DNA from: JAAYBY01 sp964465385
GTDB taxonomy: Bacteria > Bacillota > Clostridia > Saccharofermentanales > UBA5734
Assembly: GCA_964465385.1 (NCBI GenBank)
Contig: CAYXIM010000051.1
Span: 1 to 13,872, forward strand
Direction of reading: 5' to 3'
DNA: 13,872 nucleotides
Shown: positions 1 to 5,623 of the stretch, piece after piece
How positions within the stretch are numbered: the first letter of the stretch is position 1
Layout: every line of letters begins with the position of its first letter
The notes under the pieces: model-generated
Told to the model about the DNA's origin: nothing
The model's input: the letters and a program-made list of their open reading frames with translations, nothing else
Database searches by the model: none
Made by a program: the position numbers and the translations under genes

Positions 1-1787
1 ACCGACTCACCTAGCGCAAAACTGCCATCCGCCTGAATAGTCATTTCATGGACAGAAATATTTCCATCAATCAGAAGCTTGCCGGTCGAATCGGTTCTAA
101 CATCAATACCTTCTGGGAGTGTGTCTTTAATTTCATTCCCAGAAACCAAGCCATAGGGATTATATTCAATCGTCCACTCAATGGCTCCTCCGGGCAGGCC
201 TTCAGTCGCTGTTTTTTTACTGATCGCCTTCACATCGACCCTTACCGACTGCTGGGTGCTGATGCCGTCCCAGCCATCCACAGCCAGCGCAACTTTATTT
301 TTAACCGTGGCAGGAGCTTGCGTTTTCAAATATTCTTTCAGCGTATCTTCTGAAGGGCTTGCTTTGACCAATATAACGTATTCGCTAGCAAGGTTTTTGA
401 AGGTAAAGGTCGCTGTCTTTGGGTCACTCTGATCATCTGAAAAGCTAGGAGGGCTATTCAAGATTGAATCTTCATCCTCAACCAAATTGAAGGTTGTTCC
501 TTCAACCTGATACAGTAAATATGCTTTGTTATTCGAGAAGGTTTCAAAGTCCCATCCTGATGGCAGGCTATCGGTAACAGTGACATTTCCTAAACCGGAA
601 TCAGGCCAATTCAAACCATCTTCGTTGACGCGAATGCGAAAAATAGCCGCTTTTTCTTGATAGTCAAACCCTAAATTTACATTGCTTGTGGCATTTTCAG
701 GCTTAATGCCGGCCACATCTTTAGGCACTTCCTCCCGCTTCAACAGCTGCTTGGACAGCTGCTTACTGACATATTCCACATTGCTTGTTGCATTGGTAAT
801 GGGCTCATTTCCCTGATATAAGGATGCCGTATTGGTGATGTTGACCGTTTCGTTTTTTGCAAAGAAATTCGGGTCAAGCACCAGGCTTTCAAAGGTAAAG
901 GTGCTGGTTTCACCATAGGCCGGTAAAGCAACAACCAAGAGATCTGCAACAACACCGTTGTCATCTTTAATTTGAATTACTTCTAACGAGTCGGCATTAA
1001 GATTTGATATTGGTACAAAACTGTCTTCCACATATTTTTGGCCGTATCGTGGTGTCAGGCCAGTGATTCCAACAGGTATTCCAGTTGCATCACTAGGCAA
1101 GCTTTCTCCGTAGACCAATAAATCATAAATCTTGAGGTTACTGATTGCTTGTCCCTTGGGGTTGAAAGAAACCGTCCATTTAATTTTGCGGTCGGTTAAA
1201 GGGTCGGTTCGCCCTCCCACTTTTGTTAAGGCCGTATATCCTACAGTTTGCCCATCCCCGGCTGAAATACCATCTTTGCCAACCGTGCCTTCTGGGAATC
1301 CGTCCCAAGAAATGGTTGCCGTGTTATCAAAGGCCGTTTCAGTCATGGCTGGATCAGTGCTGACAACTTTTGCCGTGATGGTTAAACGACCCTTTTTCTC
1401 CAATTGTCCAATCTTATAAACTCCACCGGGCGGCTCTGAATCCCCCCAGTCATCGGCTGGATTTCCGGCTTCCCACTTGCCGCCATCAAAAATCTCAAAG
1501 ATTGCGGACTCCCATTTCAAGCCACCGGGAAGGACATCAGTAATGGTTACGCCGGCCAGCACATTCTCTGCCTGGTTAAACTCAATGGTCCAAGTGATCT
1601 TTCGATCTGTAGGGTCGTACTTGCCATCTTCATATTCACCAGAAACAGCACCGGTTTTCTCGATCCAGGTTGGCGGCGTAAACGTATAGGGCGTCGATCC
1701 ATCTTTAAGAAACTTCTCATCTTTATACAATTCCGCCGTATTGGTCAGTGTGGTTGAGCCGTTTTTAAAATAGATGTTATCTCCAAT
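1..1787 (-). pseudogene. Continuation of the surface adhesin in the -1 frame, partial at left edge
   Basis: Read by eye, this frame has no stop from 1787 down to base 1, about 595 codons, and continues the preceding adhesin. It opens with GDNIYFKNGSTTLTNTAEL, the typical end of a Cna-like domain, and then holds further domains. Each has a strand with lysine (IEKTG, LTKVG, LLKRE, ISKKT) and most have a DRKI-WT or AIEWT strand. A TD-LP or KDTLP turn follows, and the domain closes with an Asn-containing strand (NTAEL, NTATI, NTASL, NKVAL). In known Cna-like domains such Lys and Asn residues form self-generated isopeptide bonds that stiffen the stalk. The frame has no start codon with a ribosome binding site near its beginning, so it would be expressed only by frameshifting or if the indel is absent. 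It is called a pseudogene fragment for that reason; if the indel is an assembly error, 1-2692 is one intact partial gene. A C-terminal cell-wall anchor would lie outside the window. Confidence 0.75.
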
Positions 1788-2090
1788 TTAGTCTTAAACG
1801 TGATGGTTTGCGGGCTAATAGCCTCTTCATCAAAAGTATAGCTTAATACGTTATCCACATTGGTTGGCGTTTTCTGCTTCGAACCTACCATGAAGCTTTC
1901 TGGTACATAAGCACCAATAGAGGTTAAATCATCCTGAAAGGTGTAGCCTTTGAGATCAATATGTTTGGTATGCTCTGTGTTATCAACAGTGACCGTTTTA
2001 GTTGCTTCAACGGTAACCGTCCATTCTATTTTTCGATCCGCTGTCAATTCTGCCGCTTTCTTGGTCACATTATATTCAATGGCTTCGGTA
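150..2090 (-). repeat. Tandem array of diverged Cna-like isopeptide domains
   Basis: At least four, probably five, diverged protein repeats can be aligned by eye. The strand motif sits at about 2015-2038 (DRKIEWTV), 1575-1607 (DRKITWTIEFN), 1161-1193 (DRKIKWTVSFN) and 159-194 (GAIEWTIEYN). A more diverged unit lies between roughly 300 and 770. Closing strands with NTA or NKVA fall near 1740, 1320, 825 and 280. Repeats are similar in protein rather than nearly identical in DNA, so this is an old array and not a recent tandem duplication. Confidence 0.65.
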
Positions 2091-2692
2091 TCAATGTTAA
2101 CCGTATACGTTTTTTCAAGTATTTTGACATCTTGCTCGCCCCAAGGATCGTCTCCTTGGTGTCCGCCGTAGCTCAGTGTTGCTTCAAAGGTCACCTCCAC
2201 ACCACTATACGCTGAACCAACATCTGGAAACTCGAAAACCTCATCCTCGCCATCAAAATCAACACGGGCGTAGGTTGTGCCTTCTTTAGTGACAAAGCTG
2301 GCAGTTCCAACTTTAATTTTGTCCTCGCCTTCACCAAAGAATAGTTCAATGGGAGCACTTTCCAAGACAGAAAAAGAAGGGCTGATAGGAAACTCTGCAA
2401 AATCTCCTTTGTGGATCGCGTCATCAGGAGTAAGACCATCACCTTCAACAGGAACGCCCAGTGTAAATATGATAGTCAGATCTTGGGTGCCATCAATGGT
2501 TCCATCTTCTTCAATTTTGATAGGAGGTTTACCCTGCAAAAGCGTTACCTCGAGCAAACCTTTCAGGTCGTCCGTTCGATCTCCTTCGTCTTCTCCATCT
2601 GCTTGAACGCCCATCTGCAAGGGCGCTGTGTTCAGCAGCATCATCAGGACGATGGCAAAAACCAGTAAAACCCTGTATTTTTTTTGTTTCAT
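1745..2692 (-). CDS. Secreted Cna-like surface adhesin, N-terminal part before a frameshift
   Basis: This frame encodes 315 residues: the export signal, an N-terminal beta-rich region and the start of the first repeat domain of a large surface protein. Residues 1-31 form a signal peptide: a basic KQKKYR start, a hydrophobic core at about 7-29, and a likely cleavage after VQA. Residues about 32-205 are acidic and beta-rich and may be the ligand-binding head. Residues 205-302 begin a Cna/collagen-binding-like domain, with paired lysines at 211-212 and DRKIEWTV at 219-226. The start at 2692 is chosen because AAAGGAG lies 8 nt upstream and the signal peptide begins there; an in-frame ATG at 2827 has no such support. 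The frame ends in 13 residues (EITSILKTAQPH) unlike the family, whereas the adjacent frame carries on the expected motif. The break is therefore a -1 shift near 1785-1790. A true truncation, an assembly error or phase variation could explain it. The adhesin assignment is from motif recognition. Confidence 0.8.
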   Translation of the reverse strand: MKQKKYRVLLVFAIVLMMLLNTAPLQMGVQADGEDEGDRTDDLKGLLEVTLLQGKPPIKIEEDGTIDGTQDLTIIFTLGVPVEGDGLTPDDAIHKGDFAEFPISPSFSVLESAPIELFFGEGEDKIKVGTASFVTKEGTTYARVDFDGEDEVFEFPDVGSAYSGVEVTFEATLSYGGHQGDDPWGEQDVKILEKTYTVNIDTEAIEYNVTKKAAELTADRKIEWTVTVEATKTVTVDNTEHTKHIDLKGYTFQDDLTSIGAYVPESFMVGSKQKTPTNVDNVLSYTFDEEAISPQTITFKTKLEITSILKTAQPH

Positions 2693-2700
2693 GGTGCACG

Positions 2701-2707
2701 CTCCTTT
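2701..2707 (-). promoter_or_regulatory. Ribosome binding site fixing the adhesin start
   Basis: AAAGGAG on the minus strand lies 8 nt before the ATG at 2692. It selects this start over the in-frame ATG at 2827 and places the signal peptide at the true N-terminus. Confidence 0.8.
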
Positions 2708-2730
2708 GAGTTCTTGTAATGGTCTTGTGG

Positions 2731-2839
2731 TGATGACAGCTGCCTTTGCTGTCATCAGACTATGGTGTCTTTGCATGGTTTTGGTAAATCCTTGCAAAGC
2801 GGGGGTCTTTTTTCTTGCCTGAGTCACACTTTTTCAGGC
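2731..2839 (-). promoter_or_regulatory. Structured 5' leader of the adhesin mRNA, three inverted repeats
   Basis: Between the predicted transcription start (about 2846) and the ribosome binding site lie three inverted repeats. In plus-strand coordinates they are: TGATGACAGC at 2731-2740 with its exact complement at 2748-2757 (10 bp, 7-nt loop); CTTTGCA at 2769-2775 with 2793-2799 (7 bp); and GCCTGA at 2817-2822 with 2834-2839 (6 bp). None is followed by a T-run typical of a terminator. A cis-acting RNA or protein-binding site is possible. I compared it with the c-di-GMP class I and II riboswitch cores from memory and saw no match. Confidence 0.45.
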
Positions 2840-2852
2840 TCAAGCACTCTTT

Positions 2853-2882
2853 ACTATAACAAAAATAAGATACTGCCAGCAA
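2853..2882 (-). promoter_or_regulatory. Predicted promoter of the adhesin gene
   Basis: On the minus strand an extended -10 element, TGTTATAGT, has its TATAGT at 2853-2858. A weak -35-like TTGCTG lies at 2877-2882 with an 18-bp spacer. Transcription would start near 2846, giving a leader of about 150 nt. The -35 overlaps the terminator hairpin of the upstream regulator gene, and the 10-bp palindrome AACAATTGTT (2886-2895) sits just upstream, where an activator could bind. Confidence 0.5.
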
Positions 2883-2901
2883 TGGAACAATTGTTACTGG
2901 C
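2861..2901 (-). terminator. Probable intrinsic terminator of the regulator gene
   Basis: On the minus strand GCCAGTAA (2894-2901) can pair with TTGCTGGC (2875-2882), 8 bp including one G-U pair, around an 11-nt loop. A T-rich stretch containing ATTTTT (2862-2867) follows after a short gap. The hairpin begins 5 nt beyond the regulator stop codon. The U-run is not directly adjacent to the stem, so termination may be partial. Confidence 0.5.
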
Positions 2902-2905
2902 TGTG

Positions 2906-3886
2906 TTACGGCCTTGTTTCAGATGGGATAACACTTTGTTTCGAAAAAAGAACAACCAGTTCAGAATAGGCCGCTTCCAGCCGCTTTCTTTGCTTTTCAC
3001 AAGTCAGCACATGATCAAAAAAATCATCAGGCGGCGTCAACGTCATCATCATGCTGACCACCAGGTGATCGTGTTGAATTAAGATATTGTGCAGACATTT
3101 TTCCATCCAGGAAACGGACAGGTCCTTATGGCCCAGGTGCCAATAGGCCAGAGCAAGATAATAATATAGGAAATTAATGCGTTCCAGGCGGTTGATCCGG
3201 ACCATCAGGCGCTCGAGCTCTTGGCCGGCTTCAAGCACCTGCGCATAGTCCTGCGCCTCTAACTGTAAAGCCATGGTGTGTAAACGAATCAAAACAATGA
3301 TGTGGTGGTAGCTTTCGATTTTTTCTTTGTTCTCGATGATCGATAAGGCCGGATCAATCACCCGATGGGCATCCAGAACCTGTCCCGCTTGAAAATAAGC
3401 AACCGATAAAAGCAAATGAAAATATGCCATAAAGGTTTCATGCCGGTACTTGTGTGCAATACGAGGCAGAATAGCTTCGATGGCCTCGATGGTTTCAGAT
3501 ACCTTGCCTTCAGCCAGCATCTGGTACATGAGCCGGTTGGCTTCCAATTCATAGGTCAGTGGGGCTTTGTGAAAATCAGGCTGGGCCTGGGCCTTGTCAA
3601 GCTGATCTTTTAAACCCTCAAAATCAGAGGTCCTGCGAAAAAAAGAGAGCCGATCCATCATCTTGCGAACCTGGACCGGATCCTGATAAGACAAGTAATC
3701 ATAATAACGAAAGAGGGGAACGCCCAGGCGGTTGCCAATCAGGTGCACCAGCTCACTGGAAGGCGTTCTTAAGCCTTTTTCAATTAAATAGAGGTATTTT
3801 TCCGAACACAGATCGGTTATCAGCTCTTTTCTGCTCAAGCCATTTTGATCCCTGTAATAGCGGATCACGTCACCGATGTGGGCCAT
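2906..3886 (-). CDS. XRE-family regulator with TPR-like C-terminal domain (RRNPP-like)
   Basis: This 326-residue cytoplasmic protein is a probable transcriptional regulator. Residues about 4-60 form an XRE/Cro-type helix-turn-helix: IGDVIRYYRDQNGLSRKEL, then the ISKIE-like YLYLIEKGLRTPSSELVHLI, then a PLF hinge. The remaining roughly 260 residues are helical and TPR-like, with paired amphipathic helices such as FMAYFHLLLSVAYFQAG and INFLYYYLALAYWHLGHK. That layout and length match the PlcR/NprR/Rgg-type (RRNPP) receptors, which bind small signalling peptides. The start is placed at the second of two adjacent ATGs because the GAGG site is 7 nt from it and only 4 nt from the first at 3889. The gene ends just upstream of the adhesin promoter on the same strand, so it may control the adhesin. 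I saw no small signal-peptide-bearing pheromone gene nearby, so peptide sensing is inferred from the fold only. Confidence 0.75.
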   Translation of the reverse strand: MAHIGDVIRYYRDQNGLSRKELITDLCSEKYLYLIEKGLRTPSSELVHLIGNRLGVPLFRYYDYLSYQDPVQVRKMMDRLSFFRRTSDFEGLKDQLDKAQAQPDFHKAPLTYELEANRLMYQMLAEGKVSETIEAIEAILPRIAHKYRHETFMAYFHLLLSVAYFQAGQVLDAHRVIDPALSIIENKEKIESYHHIIVLIRLHTMALQLEAQDYAQVLEAGQELERLMVRINRLERINFLYYYLALAYWHLGHKDLSVSWMEKCLHNILIQHDHLVVSMMMTLTPPDDFFDHVLTCEKQRKRLEAAYSELVVLFSKQSVIPSETRP

Positions 3887-3923
3887 CATTTTTCCTCACT
3901 TTGTTCAGCCAATACCTACGTCA

Positions 3924-3952
3924 AGAGTAGCCAAGAGCATTTGGGCTGTCAA
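3924..3952 (-). promoter_or_regulatory. Predicted promoter of the XRE regulator
   Basis: On the minus strand a perfect TTGACA -35 (3947-3952) is followed by a 17-bp spacer and a weak TACTCT -10 (3924-3929), giving a leader of about 30 nt. The spacer holds the inverted repeat CCAA-N6-TTGG (3931-3944), a candidate site for autoregulation. The weak -10 limits certainty. Confidence 0.45.
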
Positions 3953-3971
3953 CCAACGTTCTGTTTTATTG

Positions 3972-3994
3972 CGTGCGATATCTTGTGCTATAAT
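3972..3994 (+). promoter_or_regulatory. Predicted promoter of the SAM hydrolase/ECF operon
   Basis: An extended -10, TGCTATAAT, has TATAAT at 3989-3994. The -35 region is poor; TTATTG just upstream of 3972 is the best candidate at 17 bp. Transcription would start near 4001, leaving a 69-nt leader with one small hairpin (GCCG-CAAAA-CGGC at 4028-4040). This is too short for a SAM-I riboswitch plus terminator. Confidence 0.5.
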
Positions 3995-4069
3995 AACGTG
4001 TAAGGGTCGTTTTTCTTATTCACACCAGCCGCAAAACGGCGACATCCACCAGACTCAGGCAGGTGTTTC

Positions 4070-4939
4070 ATGCCAGACAATCAACGCACAGCTCTTGTCT
4101 TTCAGTCCGATTTCGGTATCAGTGACGGTGCCGTCTCAGCCATGTACGGTGTGGCCTATTCGGTTGACCCGTCACTGAACATTTTCGACCTCACCCATGA
4201 CATCCCCCAGTATAACGTCTGGGAAGCCTCCTACCGCCTGATCCAGACGGTTCAGTTCTGGCCCCCGGGCACGGTCTTTGTGTCCGTCGTTGATCCAGGC
4301 GTTGGTTCCGAACGGCGCAGCATCGCCGTCGAAACCACCACCGGGCAGATCATCGTCACCCCCGACAATGGCACCATCACCCAGATCGCCCGCCGCCTGG
4401 GTATCCGCCAGGCCCGCCTCATTGTTGAAGCCGAAAACCATTCCCCCGTTGGCGATTTGTCCTACACCTTCCACGGCCGGGATGTCTATGCCTATGTCGG
4501 CGCCAGGCTGGCGGCAGGCATCTGCAGCCTGCCCCAGATTGGCCCGCCCCTGGACCCGGCCAGCCTGGTCCAGCTCTCTGTCGGCGTTGCGGAACGCATG
4601 GGCGATGCGGTCCGCGGCACCATCGACGTCTTAGACGTGCGCTTTGGCAGCCTGTGGACCAACATCCCGCTCGAGCTCTTCCAGACCCTCAAGGTCCCTG
4701 TCGGCTCTCGCGTTGAAGTTGACATCCAGCATGATACCCGGGCTGTCTACAAAAATTTTCTGGTCTACGCCCATTCCTTTGCGGATGTCAATGTCGGCGA
4801 ATCACTGGTCTATCTCAACTCCTTAAGCAACATGGCGGTTGCCATCAATCAGGGCTCCTTTGCCCATGCCTACAACATCGGTACCGGAACCAACTGGAAA
4901 ATCACCATGAGGCGTGCACCACGCCTCGTCTATGACTGA
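4070..4939 (+). CDS. S-adenosylmethionine hydroxide adenosyltransferase (DUF62 family)
   Basis: This 289-residue protein belongs to the SAM hydrolase/chlorinase-fluorinase superfamily. Characterized hydrolases of this family use water or hydroxide to cleave S-adenosylmethionine to adenosine and methionine. Family landmarks are present: QSDFGISDGAVSAMYG at residues 12-27, LTHDIP at 41-46, VDPGVGSERR at 74-83, TPDNGT at 97-102 and FHGRDVYA at 134-141. D75, R82 and H135 match the Asp-Arg-His triad described for hydrolase members, with the same 7-residue D-to-R spacing. Length is normal for the family and no signal peptide is seen. An AGG site lies 6 nt before the ATG. It is the first gene of the operon, 34 nt ahead of the ECF S component, which suggests the enzyme and importer serve one process. 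Halogenase activity is unlikely on context but was not excluded residue by residue. Confidence 0.88.
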   Translation: MPDNQRTALVFQSDFGISDGAVSAMYGVAYSVDPSLNIFDLTHDIPQYNVWEASYRLIQTVQFWPPGTVFVSVVDPGVGSERRSIAVETTTGQIIVTPDNGTITQIARRLGIRQARLIVEAENHSPVGDLSYTFHGRDVYAYVGARLAAGICSLPQIGPPLDPASLVQLSVGVAERMGDAVRGTIDVLDVRFGSLWTNIPLELFQTLKVPVGSRVEVDIQHDTRAVYKNFLVYAHSFADVNVGESLVYLNSLSNMAVAINQGSFAHAYNIGTGTNWKITMRRAPRLVYD

Positions 4940-4973
4940 TCCACCCACCACCATTGTGTCAAGGAGGTCTCCC

Positions 4974-5531
4974 ATGAACAAGAAAGGTTTCAGCGTCCGC
5001 ACAGTTGTTGCCATCGGCATCGGCTCCGCACTGTTTTTCGTCCTCATGCGCTTTGTCGCCATCCCGACAGGCATCCCCAACACCACCTTCAACCTGGCCT
5101 ATGCCATCCTGGCCCTTTTTGCAGGCATCTTCGGTCCAGTGGCCGGCCTCTTGATCGGCCTGATCGGCCACACCCTGACCGACCTGACCTGGGGCTATGG
5201 CATCTGGTGGAGCTGGGTGGTTTCGTCAGCCCTCTTTGGCCTCTTCATGGGCCTGTTTTCTGGCCGCTACAAAATTGATGCCGGTGAGTTCGGGGGCAAG
5301 CAAATCGTTTTGTTCAACGTCGTCCAGCTTTTGTCCAACCTGGTTGTCTGGGTCGGCATCGCACCGACTCTGGACATTTTGATTTACCAGGAACCGGTCG
5401 AAAAAGTGTACCTGCAAGGCCTGGTCGCAGGCGGGCTCAACGCCCTGGTCGTCCTGGTCGTTGGCACGCTCCTGGCCCTGGGCGTCAGCAAGACCCGGAC
5501 CAAGGCCGGTTCCCTGTCCGCTGACGACTGA
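4974..5531 (+). CDS. ECF transporter S component, UPF0397/ECF-ribofla_trS family
   Basis: This 185-residue membrane protein is the substrate-binding (S) subunit of an energy-coupling factor importer. It has about five to six hydrophobic segments (roughly 10-29, 40-66, 78-95, 110-130 and 148-170). The UPF0397 hallmarks are visible: TVVAIGIGSALF near the N-terminus, a P-GIPNT loop at 31-37, FGPVAGLLIGLIGHTLTD at 53-70 and WWSWVVSSALFGL at 78-90. The start is the ATG at 4974, which has an ideal AAGGAGGT 5 nt upstream and yields the usual length; an in-frame ATG at 4914 would lie inside the preceding gene. Pfam names this family after riboflavin, but the substrate here cannot be read from sequence. 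The upstream SAM hydrolase makes a SAM-, methionine- or adenosine-related compound an alternative. The ATPase and EcfT genes needed to power it follow directly. Confidence 0.82.
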   Translation: MNKKGFSVRTVVAIGIGSALFFVLMRFVAIPTGIPNTTFNLAYAILALFAGIFGPVAGLLIGLIGHTLTDLTWGYGIWWSWVVSSALFGLFMGLFSGRYKIDAGEFGGKQIVLFNVVQLLSNLVVWVGIAPTLDILIYQEPVEKVYLQGLVAGGLNALVVLVVGTLLALGVSKTRTKAGSLSADD

Positions 5532-5562
5532 TGGCTAAAACCGTTCTAGCAGCCCGTGGATC

Positions 5563-5605
5563 CACAAGCGCCAGGCCACCTGTCTGGCGCTTGTGTGATC
5601 TTTTT
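5563..5605 (+). terminator. Strong intrinsic terminator or attenuator inside the ECF operon
   Basis: CACAAGCGCCAG at 5563-5574 and its exact complement at 5584-5595 form a 12-bp perfect stem with a 9-nt loop, and TCTTTTT follows at 5599-5605. It lies 31 nt after the S-component stop and only 19 nt before the ATPase start. No promoter fits in between, so the ATPase and EcfT genes depend on readthrough. Confidence 0.75.
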
Positions 5606-5623
5606 CAACCCTGAGAGGTCTTT

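Noticed and set aside
2628..2822. Short hydrophobic plus-strand frame of 64 codons near the adhesin start, considered as a pheromone gene
   Set aside because: It is the complement of the adhesin signal peptide and leader, and no ribosome binding site supports it.
2693..2827. N-terminal extension of the adhesin from an in-frame ATG at 2827
   Set aside because: It has no ribosome binding site, would place 45 residues ahead of a clear signal peptide, and overlaps the structured leader.
2731..2839. c-di-GMP riboswitch in the adhesin leader
   Set aside because: Hairpins are present, but the conserved core sequences of class I and class II that I remember do not appear in order.
4001..4069. SAM-responsive (S-box) riboswitch upstream of the SAM hydrolase gene
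   Set aside because: The leader from the predicted start is only 69 nt, has just a 4-bp hairpin and no terminator, so it cannot hold a SAM-I riboswitch.
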